Positions 53,093 through 62,646 of a stretch of DNA of 64,000 nt are shown one piece after another. The notes below the pieces were generated by a model. That model had not been told where the DNA came from. It made no database searches and worked only from the letters and a program-made list of their open reading frames with translations. The position numbers were made by a program, and so were the translations under genes. The stretch is from Nisaea nitritireducens (GTDB lineage: Bacteria; Pseudomonadota; Alphaproteobacteria; Thalassobaculales; Thalassobaculaceae), in NCBI RefSeq assembly GCF_014904795.1, contig NZ_JACZFS010000031.1, positions 1 to 64,000 on the forward strand, written 5' to 3'. The first letter of the stretch is position 1, and every line of letters starts with the position of its first letter.

Positions 53093-53626
53093 GTGGCGCA
53101 TGAAAGCACACAATTGCTGGTGAACCGAGACAGCATCAGCAGACTATATAATGTCTGGTCGACGTTACCGGATGGAAAGCCGCGCAACTTACTGGATCCG
53201 CTGCAATTCGGTCCCCGCCTGCTTCCCCATCTCGCCTTGCTGAAGGCAATACCGGACGATTATCGCTACGAGCTTGTCGGTGAACGTATCGGTGAATTGT
53301 CCCGCAGCCTGAAACCCGGCAGTACTGCCGGAGGGCAACATAAACCCGCAGCCTGCCGCTCCAATATGTTTCGCCTGATGCGCTCCGTTGCGGAATCCCG
53401 GAAACCGGCAGCACAAACAGCAGCTTTTGAAGGCAACAGCGGTATTCCAAGACGCTGCTTCAGCATGGTGCTTCCATTGTCGATGGATGGCATGGCGGTA
53501 AACGACCTGCTTCTCGGCCTGTGGCCCGTCCCCAGTCCCGCCGGGAGCAGCCTCAGCATCCTGATCGAGCCGGTCCTATCGGTTTCAGAGCTTGTCGAGG
53601 AACTGGATCTTCCCCACTCGGCCTAG
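53093..53626 (+). CDS. PAS-like (PAS_5-type) domain protein, 177 aa
   Basis: The sequence resembles small single-domain proteins of the alphaproteobacterial PAS_5 group: LYNVWSTLPDGKPRNLLDPLQFGPRLLPHLALL, split into strand and helix, then DDYRYELVGERIGEL. These proteins lack catalytic output domains and their role is unknown. I take the GTG at 53093 as start because AGGAGG lies 6 bp upstream. The region just before it is AT-rich and may hold the promoter. Confidence 0.6.
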   Translation: MAHESTQLLVNRDSISRLYNVWSTLPDGKPRNLLDPLQFGPRLLPHLALLKAIPDDYRYELVGERIGELSRSLKPGSTAGGQHKPAACRSNMFRLMRSVAESRKPAAQTAAFEGNSGIPRRCFSMVLPLSMDGMAVNDLLLGLWPVPSPAGSSLSILIEPVLSVSELVEELDLPHSA

Positions 53627-53808
53627 CGCTTACGCTGCTTGAATGAACTCCAGGCGCACGGAATCTCTTGCCCGCTGCTAGGCAATTACGGCCGTTTTCA
53701 GGGAACGGGCATGCGTCGCAAGTTCAGCTTCCATCTCACCACCGCGCGATAAGTGCTTGGAGTCATGATGAGTCCTTCGGCAGGCACTGAAATTGCTCAT
53801 ACAATGGC

Positions 53809-54876
53809 ATGGCAATTTCCCTTTCAGAGGTTGGCGCCACCGAACCCGGTCCCGTCGGCTCGCACATCGACACTGCCGAAATGGACAGCCTGTACCGGCT
53901 GCCCCTCGGTCTGCTTCCGCTCAAGACCATGGCTCTGAGGCGCCATTCCCTGATCAAGAACGCGCAACTTCACGCAGTGGTCGAGCTGTTCAAGGACACT
54001 GGCTCCGGTAGCGGACAGATCCAGCCAGATCACCTGCCCAACCATTTCAATTCCCAAGCCCCAGAACTGATGAGCGACGTTGCGATCCTGAAGCGCCTCG
54101 CCGCCATCGGTAGCTATGACGTCTATACCTTGCGCGTGGCGCTGCGGGAGTTGGATATAGGGTTCGAGAATTTTGACGCACTCCGACTTTCTCCGGAGAA
54201 ATATCGTGAGCTGACCCAGTTCATGAAGCATTACACGAGGCCGATCGTCCGACGGCTTTTCGCGAAAGACGGCGCCGCGCTCGGCAACTATGGAAACCTG
54301 GTCGAATACCTGCGCAATCCAGACCGGGATACCGTCCTCGCCGAGTTGGAAAAACTGGCCGCCGACCTTGAAACCGATGTTTCCGCGATCCCGCGCTTTC
54401 TCGAGAATTACGGCGACACATTCCTCGGATTTTCCTATTTCCGCAGCTGTCTGACCGAGTCGGAGAATCGCATCAAGCTTTTCCGCCCCTGGGTTCAGGA
54501 GTTCCTCAACTCACCGGTCGCACAGGGAAACCCCTCGCTCCAGAGCAGGACAACGCACGCCATGCAGGCGCTGTACGGAATCGTCGCGTCGGTTAAACAG
54601 CGGTTCGACCATTTCGATCAGAGTTCCAGCCACTTTTGGGAAGACCCGACAGCCGAGTCCTTCCACACGCTGCGGGCGCAGATCGTGGAGCAGCATGGCG
54701 CCACCGGCAGCGTTCTGTGCGGGCTTGTCGTCAAGCTGAACCTCTGGGAAGAACGGTTCACCTCACGCGGCGGTAATTTCCAGCGGCGGCTTGAATTTCT
54801 TGAATCGGAAATCTTCCCCGGACTGAGCGCCCTCGCCGCTACAGAAAAACGCACGGCGAACCGGTATCAGAACTAA
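53809..54876 (+). CDS. hypothetical protein, 355 aa
   Basis: No family is recognised. The protein is mostly helical, without a signal peptide or membrane segment. Residues about 85-350 contain charged helices, such as LRVALRELDIGFENFDALRLS (shown in part), TRPIVRRLFAKDG and HAMQALYGIVASVKQRFDHFD. It stands alone between the PAS-like protein and a chemoreceptor. Codon use matches the genome, so it is probably native. Confidence 0.65.
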   Translation: MAISLSEVGATEPGPVGSHIDTAEMDSLYRLPLGLLPLKTMALRRHSLIKNAQLHAVVELFKDTGSGSGQIQPDHLPNHFNSQAPELMSDVAILKRLAAIGSYDVYTLRVALRELDIGFENFDALRLSPEKYRELTQFMKHYTRPIVRRLFAKDGAALGNYGNLVEYLRNPDRDTVLAELEKLAADLETDVSAIPRFLENYGDTFLGFSYFRSCLTESENRIKLFRPWVQEFLNSPVAQGNPSLQSRTTHAMQALYGIVASVKQRFDHFDQSSSHFWEDPTAESFHTLRAQIVEQHGATGSVLCGLVVKLNLWEERFTSRGGNFQRRLEFLESEIFPGLSALAATEKRTANRYQN

Positions 54877-55109
54877 GGGACGTACTGTCCATACAGACGC
54901 CAGAACGCCCCCTGGTTGCGCAAAAATTAATCATTTCACAATTTAGGTGAATCTCTATCGAGATCGGGTCAAATCCGACCCAGTGAAGATTTATCGATAC
55001 TTATCAAACAATACCGCCAGAAAACCGATACCAGGTCCAAATCTGGCAACAATGTTGCAGCGCACAAATCCTGCCAAATCCATCCAAAATCGGACCGTTG
55101 GGGGAAACC

Positions 55110-56555
55110 ATGCTGCAATCACTGCACAATTCGCATTCCGGCCGGCCTGCCGCTTCGGCTTTTGCCGGCCTGCCCAGCACGCTTTCGATCGGCAACTGCA
55201 TCAGTCTGTTCAGCGAGGTTGCCGACAGCACGACAGAGGCTGAAAGCCTGCAGCAATGCCTCGCCCCCGCCCTTGAAGCAATCTGCGCGTTCATGAACTG
55301 GCAATCCGGTCATGCATATCTTCGCACGCCAGAGGCCGGCACGATGGAGAGCGCCCGAATCTGGTATTGGGCCTCCCGCATTTCCAGCCGTGCACGATCC
55401 GAGTTCATCGAGGCAAGCGAAGCGACGGTGTTCTCCTCTGGGCAGGGCATGATCGGGCAGGTGATGGAGAGCGGATCCTGGACCCGGATACCGGATGTGC
55501 AGGTCCACCCGGGCTTCGTCAGGGCGAAGGCCGCTCAATCGCTCGGGCTCAAAGGCGCCTTTGCCTTCCCGGTCATCTCAGAGAATGACGTCGTCGCCGT
55601 GCTCGAGTTCTTCAGCGAGGAGCCAGCCGAACTCGATGCGGAGCTCGCGGGCCTGATGGCTTTTATCGGGGATCAACTCGCCCGCGTCTGTGAAAGGGAG
55701 AAGGCCACCAGGGCGCTCGATGCAATCGCCGCCGACTTCGAAACCGCCGTCCGCGGCGCTGTGGCAAGCGTTATGGACGCTGCCGGACACATGCGTGACC
55801 TCTCGGACCAGGTGACGGAGGAAGCGGACAATGCCGTCACACAACAAGAATTGCTGACCGACGAAACCATGACGATGTCGGAGATGCTGACGGGCATGGA
55901 GGAAGCATCGGAGCGCCTGGACAGTTCCGTTTCAGTGATCCAGACACATGCTACCGATACCGCGCGCGCTGCGACCGAAAGCCATCAGGTGCTGAAGACC
56001 GGTCATTCCGCAGTGAGCGCATTCTCCAGCTCGATCCTGAACATCAAGAGCATCGCGGAGTCGATCGACCGGATCTCGGGTCAAACCCATCTTCTGGCCC
56101 TGAATGCCGCCATCGAAGCAGCCCATGCGGGCGAAACCGGTCTGGGGTTCGCGGTCGTTGCCCGGGAAGTGAAGTCTCTCGCCGCGTCCGTCTCCAACCT
56201 GTCGCGGCAAATTGGCGACGAGGTGGTGTCCTTCGCTGAAGCAACAGACGTCAGCAGCGACGCCTTCGAAAGCGCGACCGACGCAATGGACCACCTGCTG
56301 AATTCGGCCGAAAATATCCGCGCCGCGATCGACCAGCACAATCAGGAGACCCGGAATATATCGTCAATAAGCCAGCAGACGACGGCACGCTCGGAAGCAA
56401 TGCGGGACAGGCTGTCTGAGGTCGGCGTGGCCGGACGGGCCGCGGCAGACGCGGCGGCAAGAGTGCGCAGCCTCGCCGAGAATGTTGCCGTCGAAGGATC
56501 CGGCCTTGGTAGCGCCCTTGACCGGTTCGAGGCAAACCTGGCGCGAATCCGCTGA
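55110..56555 (+). CDS. soluble methyl-accepting chemotaxis protein with GAF domain
   Basis: A cytoplasmic chemoreceptor of 481 aa with no membrane helices. Residues about 30-200 form a GAF-type sensor ([40 protein letters not shown]). Residues about 215-480 form the coiled-coil signalling domain, with the conserved hairpin tip [23 protein letters not shown] and [12 protein letters not shown]. The ATG at 55110 is used, with GGGGGA just upstream. The ligand is unknown. Confidence 0.92.
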   Translation: MLQSLHNSHSGRPAASAFAGLPSTLSIGNCISLFSEVADSTTEAESLQQCLAPALEAICAFMNWQSGHAYLRTPEAGTMESARIWYWASRISSRARSEFIEASEATVFSSGQGMIGQVMESGSWTRIPDVQVHPGFVRAKAAQSLGLKGAFAFPVISENDVVAVLEFFSEEPAELDAELAGLMAFIGDQLARVCEREKATRALDAIAADFETAVRGAVASVMDAAGHMRDLSDQVTEEADNAVTQQELLTDETMTMSEMLTGMEEASERLDSSVSVIQTHATDTARAATESHQVLKTGHSAVSAFSSSILNIKSIAESIDRISGQTHLLALNAAIEAAHAGETGLGFAVVAREVKSLAASVSNLSRQIGDEVVSFAEATDVSSDAFESATDAMDHLLNSAENIRAAIDQHNQETRNISSISQQTTARSEAMRDRLSEVGVAGRAAADAAARVRSLAENVAVEGSGLGSALDRFEANLARIR

Positions 56556-56624
56556 GCCCGGCCGCTGCGCGCCGGAGCGAAAGCGCCGCCATGGCAAGCA
56601 TGTCGGCGTGTGCCGATTTTCCCC

Positions 56625-56652
56625 TTGCACCGACAGCCATGACGGCTTAAGT
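56625..56652 (+). promoter_or_regulatory. possible promoter of tRNA-Thr
   Basis: TTGCAC at 56625-56630 and TTAAGT at 56647-56652, 16 bp apart, lie about 22 bp before the tRNA. This is a reasonable spacing for a housekeeping promoter. It is a pattern match only. Confidence 0.35.
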
Positions 56653-56673
56653 AGCCGTTCCCGCGCGAAATAT

Positions 56674-56749
56674 GCCGCAGTAGCTCAGGTGGTAGAGCAC
56701 GTCATTCGTAATGATGGGGTCGGGGGTTCGAGTCCCTCCTGCGGCACCA
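56674..56749 (+). tRNA. tRNA-Thr (anticodon CGT)
   Basis: A complete 76-nt cloverleaf. The acceptor GCCGCAG pairs with CTGCGGC, the D-arm is GCTC...GAGC with AGGTGGTA, and the anticodon stem CGTCA/TGATG encloses TTCGTAA (anticodon CGT, reading ACG). The T-arm is GGGGG-TTCGAGT-CCCTC and the CCA end is encoded. All stems pair, with only G-T wobbles. Confidence 0.96.
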
Positions 56750-56786
56750 CTTCTCCAAAGAAATGAAGCGCTCCGTTAAATTCGGA

Positions 56787-57641
56787 TCAGGATCCCGGAA
56801 CGAGGATCTTCGGCTGCGTCGGAACATTCATGTCCTTCGGCATGACCGATGCCCCACCTGACGGGATCGGCATTATCATCGCGTATTCACCCGCAGCCCG
56901 GATCTGGTCGCGGACCTCCGCCAACCAGCTCTGGTTCCGCCCGGCCCCGACCATCAGACGAACGAACAGCCCGGCGACAGTATCGACCTCGACAAAAAGC
57001 GGGGCTTCGGAAGCGAGCAATCCCGGGAATTCCGTGCGCAGCAATTCCCATCCCGCCAGCGCGGCCCCATGGCTCCGGTAGGAGGACAGATGCAGCCCGC
57101 TACCGCCAGTTTTTTCCGGCCAGTTCAGCTCACTGGTATGTAACTCAAGCCGTTCGAATCGGGCATTTGCCCGCGCATCAGCCACCTCTTGGTCCGCATT
57201 CAGTTTGCTGACCGCCCTGAGGGCGGCATCGACATCCGCCCGGATCTCGGAAAGTGCTTCCGGGTCCACTGACGCTGCCTGCGCCGGCGCTTGGGATGTG
57301 GCCGCACCGACAGACGCACCGGCAGACGCACCGGCGCCAAGTTCGATCCGCTTCTCGACCTTGCGGGCGACGATATTGAGATCGGTCTTCAAGCGCCCGA
57401 GTGTCTCTTCCACCTCTGACAGACGCGTGTCACCAGTGTCGGCGGCAGCCACCGTTTCGGAAATCCGCTCGTCGATATACTGACGGCGGCGAGGCCCGCG
57501 ATCCGCCTCGACCCGGTCGAGTTCATCCCGCACATAGGCGCGGACGCGCAACTCCTCCGTGCCACTGCCAAAAAGGTCGCCGAGACCGCATCCACCGAGC
57601 ACAAGCAACAGAGACACGGCGCAAATATGGGTAAATTTCAT
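56787..57641 (-). CDS. SPOR-like domain lipoprotein
   Basis: A predicted outer- or inner-membrane lipoprotein of 284 aa. The signal sequence ends in the lipobox LGGC (Cys near residue 18). Residues about 30-110 form a charged helical or coiled-coil region, followed by a low-complexity Ala/Ser stretch. The C-terminal region (about 195-262) has a SPOR-like layout (LHLSSYRSHGAALAGWELL, then LFVRLMVGAG), suggesting septal peptidoglycan binding. ATG 57641 is chosen because the signal peptide begins there. Confidence 0.75.
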   Translation of the reverse strand: MKFTHICAVSLLLVLGGCGLGDLFGSGTEELRVRAYVRDELDRVEADRGPRRRQYIDERISETVAAADTGDTRLSEVEETLGRLKTDLNIVARKVEKRIELGAGASAGASVGAATSQAPAQAASVDPEALSEIRADVDAALRAVSKLNADQEVADARANARFERLELHTSELNWPEKTGGSGLHLSSYRSHGAALAGWELLRTEFPGLLASEAPLFVEVDTVAGLFVRLMVGAGRNQSWLAEVRDQIRAAGEYAMIMPIPSGGASVMPKDMNVPTQPKILVPGS

Positions 57642-57843
57642 CGGGTTCCTCAACGGACCTACAATATCTTGTGGAATCATAACAGAGACACGGCGCTCTG
57701 AGAATCCCATGTCTGACAGTCATTTTTTTCCGATGTGTCGCACGTCTTTTCACGCGACCGGCATCCGCCAAGGATCCGGCGGCATTGCCGACAGAGGCAA
57801 TCCGTCCCTAAGCTGTCCTCAGTGAAACTTAGGATTTCGCCCT

Positions 57844-58200
57844 ATGCCCAGATACACGCCCGGCCCGTGGAGAATGAACACAAGCGGAGAGCTCTGGTCC
57901 TACGCCCGCGGCAATGCCCCGGCGCAGATCGGCTCCATGAGCTGGTCCTGCGATGCGCTGGAGCGCCAGGGGAATGCCCAGATGGTCGCCGCGTCGGCGG
58001 ATCTTTGCGAGTGCCTCGACGAAGTAATGCTGTTGATCTCCCAGCCGGAGGTCGCAGATGCCATTCTCGATTGCGACAGATTGAAGACACGGGCGCAGTT
58101 GATTCTGGAAACTGCTCGTACAGTGCTCGCCGAGGCAACCGGACGCGACCTGCCGGAATGGCCCGGGCGCGACGAAACAGACACGCGCCTCGAAGGCTGA
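57844..58200 (+). CDS. hypothetical protein, 118 aa
   Basis: No confident family. The N-terminus (YTPGPWRMNTSGELWSYARG) and the following helical part (AASADLCECLDEVMLLI) resemble the small proteins found in phages and accessory DNA that begin with TPGPW. No other phage genes are around. It is followed after 5 bp by another unknown gene, so they may form a pair. Confidence 0.6.
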   Translation: MPRYTPGPWRMNTSGELWSYARGNAPAQIGSMSWSCDALERQGNAQMVAASADLCECLDEVMLLISQPEVADAILDCDRLKTRAQLILETARTVLAEATGRDLPEWPGRDETDTRLEG

Positions 58201-58205
58201 TCTTC

Positions 58206-58703
58206 ATGGATCTGAGGGCATTCGTCAGAACCATCGCCGATAGCGATGTTGTTGACTGGACACCGATCCTGCGCCCGACCTTCCGTCACCGCTTCGTGCT
58301 CCGGAACAATGCAAAGGGCGAGGAAATCGGACTGGCGGCGGATCAACACAGCCTGCATCTGACCTACCTGAAGGATATCCGGATCACCATGGCCTACGGC
58401 ATGGTCGAGAATGCGAACTATCAGGTGCCGTCGCCCAACCGCTTCGCCAGCGAGAATGCCCGGACCCACCTGCTCGACTGTTTCTGGGAGGGCCGCCTCG
58501 CTTTTCGCGATACCATCGTGAATATCGGCCGTAACCGCTGCCTGCTGCCGTTACCCGCAGAATGGACGGAAACCGGCATGGAAATTCCCGTCCTGCGCTA
58601 CGGGCTGGCAAGACTGATCCACGACCTGGCAGGGCCGCCGACCATCTTCGATGAGTATTTCAGCATGTCAGGAATGCAGAGGGTCAACCGCCGCTGGCCT
58701 TGA
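58206..58703 (+). CDS. hypothetical protein, 165 aa
   Basis: No family is recognised. The protein is a mixed alpha/beta, soluble-looking sequence with segments such as RPTFRHRFVLRNNAKGEEIGLA (in part), AENARTHLLDCFWEGR as ENARTHLLDCFWEG, and PVLRYGLARLIHDLAGPP. It has no signal peptide. ATG 58206 lies 5 bp after the preceding gene, suggesting co-expression. Confidence 0.6.
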   Translation: MDLRAFVRTIADSDVVDWTPILRPTFRHRFVLRNNAKGEEIGLAADQHSLHLTYLKDIRITMAYGMVENANYQVPSPNRFASENARTHLLDCFWEGRLAFRDTIVNIGRNRCLLPLPAEWTETGMEIPVLRYGLARLIHDLAGPPTIFDEYFSMSGMQRVNRRWP

Positions 58704-58733
58704 GAGGCAGGGCCGACAGCTCGGTAACCGAGC

Positions 58734-59165
58734 CTAGAACAGCTTTTGGAAACTCCCGCCCGCATAATGCAGCAGGTAGATCGTACCAAGCCCGCCACCG
58801 AGGATCAGAACCAGCAACAGCGTGACCTTGATGGCCATCGCATAATCGCCTTTCGTGTTCTTCCCTTTCGATCCCCGTGCAGTCGAAGGCCGCGCCGGTG
58901 CCGCGGCAGCGGCGGCCGGCTGTTCCGGTGCCGGCGGCGTCTTGTCACGGCTCACCTTCGAGCTGGTGTCGAACACCACGATTTCCTTGCCGTTCCCGGT
59001 CGCCTCGTCGAAGGTGTCCTTGATCACCTTGACGGCCTGGAACTGCTTCTCGCCGTGCAGTGACTTCGCGACATCAATGGCAGTGTCGCGATCCGGATAG
59101 GTCGAATCGACCGCCCAGTTTCCGCTTTTGAGCGTGTGCACCTCATAGAGGGTCTGAACCGCCAT
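58734..59165 (-). CDS. hypothetical protein with C-terminal membrane anchor
   Basis: A 143-aa protein. Residues 1-65 are a small alpha/beta domain (LYEVHTLKSGNWAVDSTYPD, then AVKVIKDTFDE). An Ala/Pro-rich linker and a Lys/Gly segment follow, then one transmembrane helix (about 112-132, VTLLLVLILGGGLGTIYLL). The N-terminal domain would thus face the cytoplasm. No function is known. A methionine 3 codons upstream (59174) is an alternative start. Confidence 0.65.
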   Translation of the reverse strand: MAVQTLYEVHTLKSGNWAVDSTYPDRDTAIDVAKSLHGEKQFQAVKVIKDTFDEATGNGKEIVVFDTSSKVSRDKTPPAPEQPAAAAAAPARPSTARGSKGKNTKGDYAMAIKVTLLLVLILGGGLGTIYLLHYAGGSFQKLF

Positions 59166-59276
59166 CGCCAACAAGTCCCAAACTCAAAAAAACAACCTAA
59201 CCGGAAATCCGGTACAGCGTGTTTATATATAAATTAATCTTGATGACCCGTTAACGGTCTTTGGAAAAAACCCGCA

Positions 59277-59314
59277 AAATTAAAAAGGCCGCGCCGGAAA
59301 ACCCGGCGCGGCCT
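59277..59314 (-). terminator. rho-independent terminator of the Bax-inhibitor-like gene
   Basis: A perfect 12-bp stem, AGGCCGCGCCGG / CCGGCGCGGCCT, with a 5-nt loop lies at 59286-59314. On the minus strand it is followed by TTTTTAATTTT. It sits 22 bp after the stop of the gene at 59336. This is the clearest intrinsic terminator in the window. Confidence 0.92.
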
Positions 59315-59335
59315 CTTCAATTGGAACCCGGCAGA

Positions 59336-60058
59336 CTATTCGCGATTACCGAACAGCTGCAGAAGGAACAGGAACATGTTGATGAAATCGAGATAGAGCT
59401 TCAGGGCGCCCATGATCGACTTCTTCGTCGACACTTCGTGCCCGTCGGACTCCATGTACATGTTCTTGATGTTCTGGGTGTCGTAGGCGGTCAGGCCCGC
59501 GAAGACCAGCACGCCGCCGACAGAGATCATGAACTGCATCATGGTCGAGGCCAGGAAGATGTTGACGACACTGGCGATCAGAATGCCGATCAGGCCCATG
59601 AACAGGAACGTGCCCATGCCACTGAGGCTTTTCTTCGTCGTGTAGCCATAGAGGCTGAGACCAGAGAAAGCAGCAGCGGTGATGAAGAACACCCGTGCAA
59701 TACTCTCACCCGTGAAGACGAAGAAGATGCTGGCGAGCGAAAGTCCCATCACACCGGCATAGATGAAGAAGGTCATGCGCGCCGTGGAAGCCGACATCGA
59801 CTGGATGCGGGCGGCCAGGAAAAACACCATGCCGAGCGGGGCGAGCATGATCACCCATTTCAGCGGTGAAGCGAAAATCAGCTGCGCGAAAGCCGGCGAG
59901 CTCATCGCCAGCAGCTTGGTGCCGATGGCGAAGAAACCGGTCAGCGCAAGGCCGATGGTCATGTGATTGTAGACGCCGAGCATGTAAGAGCGCAGGCCGA
60001 CGTCGATTTGTGCGGCCTCCGCCTCGGCAGCAGTCATGTGTTTGCGATCCAAGTTCAT
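59336..60058 (-). CDS. Bax inhibitor-1/YccA family membrane protein
   Basis: A seven-helix inner-membrane protein of 240 aa. Family marks include VYNHMTIGLALTGFFAIG near residue 30, FFIYAGVMGLSLASIF and the C-terminal YDTQNIKNMY with its conserved aspartate and helix. Relatives are implicated in calcium leak and modulation of the FtsH protease. It is monocistronic, followed by a strong terminator. Confidence 0.94.
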   Translation of the reverse strand: MNLDRKHMTAAEAEAAQIDVGLRSYMLGVYNHMTIGLALTGFFAIGTKLLAMSSPAFAQLIFASPLKWVIMLAPLGMVFFLAARIQSMSASTARMTFFIYAGVMGLSLASIFFVFTGESIARVFFITAAAFSGLSLYGYTTKKSLSGMGTFLFMGLIGILIASVVNIFLASTMMQFMISVGGVLVFAGLTAYDTQNIKNMYMESDGHEVSTKKSIMGALKLYLDFINMFLFLLQLFGNRE

Positions 60059-60205
60059 GTCTCACTCCCAATGAGCCGAAGGTCAAAAAACAGTTCAGGA
60101 AAGAAGTAATGAGACACGTCAATATTTTCAACTGAATCCGGAGCAAAAGTCGCAAGACTTGCGGATCCGGTTGGAATGGCCCAAATGGACTGACTGAATT
60201 ACGAC

Positions 60206-60598
60206 ATGTTGAAAGAAAATTCGCAGATGGTCGATCTCGGAGAGCTCAAACCCCTTTTTCGCGACAACAACGAGGCCGAGTACGAGCTGGACCTGCGCGG
60301 TCTCGACATGCCTCATTCCGTCGCCTCGACCGAGCGCATGCTGGAACGCAACAGATTCCGCACATCGCGCTCCGTCCGCATCCTGATCGACGCGCCGGAC
60401 GGCGAAGGCGGTACCAGCCATTTCCAGCCCATCGGACGTTTGCTGCTCGACGCGCGGAAAGAGGGTATCCTGACCGGAATGTCGACCCTGCCGCCTGAAG
60501 ACGTTCTTGGCTTCCACATTGTGACGACCGGCAAGCCGGATGCGGAGGAAGGCGAAACAGACGCAGGCGTGAGCGAACCGGAGGGAGAAGACGTTTGA
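60206..60598 (+). CDS. hypothetical protein, possibly Smr-like domain
   Basis: A 130-aa protein. Residues 26-90 (YELDLRGLDMPHSVASTERML and SVRILIDAPDGEGG) resemble the core of a Smr domain (DLxG, helix, then a strand leading to a glycine loop), but the HGxG signature is absent. The N- and C-terminal tails are acidic. Its stop overlaps the TTG start of the SIS-domain gene, so the two are coupled. Function unknown. Confidence 0.6.
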   Translation: MLKENSQMVDLGELKPLFRDNNEAEYELDLRGLDMPHSVASTERMLERNRFRTSRSVRILIDAPDGEGGTSHFQPIGRLLLDARKEGILTGMSTLPPEDVLGFHIVTTGKPDAEEGETDAGVSEPEGEDV

Positions 60599-61227
60599 GA
60601 AATCTGGCCGACCGCACGACGGATTACTTCGAGACCCTGGCCCGCCTGACCCGCGAGGCCAGCGTGACCGACGGTGCGGGCAGCCAGAAAACACTCAGCG
60701 ACGGCTTCGCCGATTTCCTTGCACAAGGCCGCGCGGCCCACGATGCCGGCAATAAACTGATCTTCGTCGGCAACGGCGCCAGCGCATCGATGGCCTCCCA
60801 CTACGCCCTCGACCTCACCAAGAACGGTGGCATCCGCTCTCTTGCCATTACCGATCACGCCATGCTGACAGCGCTGACCAACGATATCGGCGGCGACGCG
60901 ATCTTCGCCGAGCAGATCGGCTTCTATGCCCAGCCGGGCGATATTCTTGTCGCCATCAGCAGCAGCGGCTCTTCGCCGAACATCACGAAAGCGGTCGAGC
61001 GGGCGCGGGACATAGGCTGCGCCGTTATCACTTTCTCCGGCTTTACCGCCGACAATCCGCTGCGGCTGTCGGGCGATCTGAATTTTTATGTCGCCGGGGA
61101 TGAATACGGCTTCGTCGAAACCGCCCACGCCGCACTGATCCACGCCATCATCGACCTGTCGCTCGGCTGGGGCACGGCGGAAGACCGTAATCCGGGCGCT
61201 CTGAAACGCCGCGGTGCGGCAGTATAA
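60595..61227 (+). CDS. SIS-domain phosphosugar isomerase (GmhA-like)
   Basis: A 210-aa isomerase domain protein. The phosphate-binding loops FVGNGASASMASHYALDL and VAISSSGSSPNITKAVE match sedoheptulose-7-phosphate isomerase-type proteins. The C-terminal VETAHAALIHAIIDL contains the conserved histidine region. The TTG start overlaps the stop of the preceding gene (TTGA), with GGAGGGAGA upstream. It is a second SIS protein, distinct from that at 29600. It may serve core heptose synthesis for lipopolysaccharide. Confidence 0.87.
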   Translation: MRNLADRTTDYFETLARLTREASVTDGAGSQKTLSDGFADFLAQGRAAHDAGNKLIFVGNGASASMASHYALDLTKNGGIRSLAITDHAMLTALTNDIGGDAIFAEQIGFYAQPGDILVAISSSGSSPNITKAVERARDIGCAVITFSGFTADNPLRLSGDLNFYVAGDEYGFVETAHAALIHAIIDLSLGWGTAEDRNPGALKRRGAAV

Positions 61228-61296
61228 GTCCCCCATCGTACTCAGGCGCTGCTGAACAAACCGCCTCGCATCTCCCGCGCAAAGGATAAGCGCCCA

Positions 61297-61755
61297 ATGC
61301 AGACAGTCGCCGTGCCGAAAGCCGCTCTCACCTGGTCCCTGCTTCTGCTGCGTCTCGGCGTCGGCATCGTGCTCGGCATGTGGGTGCTGAACAAGTTCGT
61401 GAACCCGACCGGCACGTCCGGCGTGCTGCAACATTACTATGGCGGCCCCGAAATTGGGCCCGGCATCTCCTACGCCCTTGGCGCGGCACAAGGCTTCATC
61501 GTTCTGGCCTTCGTGATCGGCTCCCGGAAACGCGTGGCCACCGCTTTGGTCTTCCTCATGCATCTCGGCTCCACCCTTGCACCGGTCGCGAATTATCTCG
61601 ATCCATGGACCGTGCCGAACCTGCTGTTCTTCGCAGCCTGGCCGATGCTGGCGGCCATCGTGGTGCTCTATCTGTTGCGCGACTACGACACGCTGTTCTC
61701 GATGGAAGATGGGATGGAAGAGAGGCTGAATGCCTTGCGCCCGGCCGGAGACTGA
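61297..61755 (+). CDS. DoxX-like membrane protein
   Basis: A 152-aa protein with four hydrophobic segments (about residues 12-30, 57-75, 84-100 and 108-125), preceded by a short polar N-terminus and ending in an acidic cytoplasmic tail. LLLLRLGVGIVLGMWVLNKF is the typical first helix of DoxX-type proteins. No specific activity is predicted. Confidence 0.75.
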   Translation: MQTVAVPKAALTWSLLLLRLGVGIVLGMWVLNKFVNPTGTSGVLQHYYGGPEIGPGISYALGAAQGFIVLAFVIGSRKRVATALVFLMHLGSTLAPVANYLDPWTVPNLLFFAAWPMLAAIVVLYLLRDYDTLFSMEDGMEERLNALRPAGD

Positions 61756-61756
61756 C

Positions 61757-61957
61757 GTGAGCCAGGACAAGGGCCCACATCTGTCGAAACCGGAGGTCCG
61801 GCAGCTTGTTACGACGCTCGATGAGGCGAATGGCGACACCCGGCGCGCGGCGATGGCGCGCCTGTCATGGCGCCCGGCCTGGGCGATCCGTAGCCGCAAC
61901 GGTGCGCTGAGCGCATTTTTTGATCTGTTTCGCCGACGCAAGGACGCGCGGGATTAA
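61757..61957 (+). CDS. small hypothetical protein, 66 aa
   Basis: A GTG-initiated frame 1 bp after the DoxX-like gene, encoding a basic protein ([21 protein letters not shown], in part) without a membrane span. Its stop overlaps that of convergent queC (TTAA). The tight spacing supports translation, but no family is recognised. Confidence 0.5.
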   Translation: MSQDKGPHLSKPEVRQLVTTLDEANGDTRRAAMARLSWRPAWAIRSRNGALSAFFDLFRRRKDARD

Positions 61958-62646
61958 GAGGCGTACCCGGCCCAGCCGGATTTACGCAGATCGCAGGCCG
62001 GGCAGTCGTCGCAGCCATAGCCCCACGCGTGCAGCACGGTCCGGTCGCCGCGATAGCAGGTATGGCTCTCCCGCCGGATCAGCTCCACCAGATCCGCGCC
62101 TCCAAGCTCCTCCGCCATTTTCCAGGTCGCCGCCTTGTCCAGCCACATCAGCGGCGTGTGCAGCACATAGCGCTTGTCCATGCCGAGGGTGAGCGCGACC
62201 TGCAGCGCCTTGATGGTGTCGTCCCGGCAATCCGGATAGCCGGAGTAATCGGTCTCGCACATACCGGCGATAATATGCCGTGTATCCCGGCGATACCCGA
62301 CCGCCGCCGCCGTCGTCAGGAACAGTAGATTACGGCCCGGAACGAACGTGTTCGGCAACCCGGCCTCATTCATCTCGATCTCTTTGTCCCGGGTCAGCGC
62401 CGTATCGCTGATCGCACCGAGCAGCGAAAGATCGATAAAATGATCCTCCCCGAGCTTCGCGCCCCATTCAGGAAACCGCTCCCGCAGCGCCGCGAGGAAG
62501 GTCGTCCGCACCTCAAGCTCGACCGCATGGGTCTGCCCGTAATCGAAAGCAATGGTCTCGACATGATCAAACCGGTCCAGCGCCCAGGCAAGACAGGTGG
62601 CGGAATCCTGCCCGCCGGAGAAAAGAACCATCGCTGTTTCGGTCAT
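61954..62646 (-). CDS. queC: 7-cyano-7-deazaguanine synthase QueC
   Basis: QueC makes preQ0, the precursor of queuosine, from 7-carboxy-7-deazaguanine, ammonia and ATP. The 230-aa protein has the PP-loop [17 protein letters not shown] near residue 8, [15 protein letters not shown] and the C-terminal zinc cysteines in SHTCYRG and [11 protein letters not shown]. The start at 62646 (MTETAM) puts the PP-loop at the usual distance; an in-frame start 36 bp upstream is less likely. Other queuosine genes are not in the window. Confidence 0.95.
   Translation of the reverse strand: MTETAMVLFSGGQDSATCLAWALDRFDHVETIAFDYGQTHAVELEVRTTFLAALRERFPEWGAKLGEDHFIDLSLLGAISDTALTRDKEIEMNEAGLPNTFVPGRNLLFLTTAAAVGYRRDTRHIIAGMCETDYSGYPDCRDDTIKALQVALTLGMDKRYVLHTPLMWLDKAATWKMAEELGGADLVELIRRESHTCYRGDRTVLHAWGYGCDDCPACDLRKSGWAGYAS

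Noticed and set aside
60313-61941. A 542-codon open frame opposite the SIS and DoxX-like genes
   Set aside because: It spans several real plus-strand genes with recognisable motifs, and its own translation is repetitive and Arg/Gly-rich, as expected for an antisense shadow.
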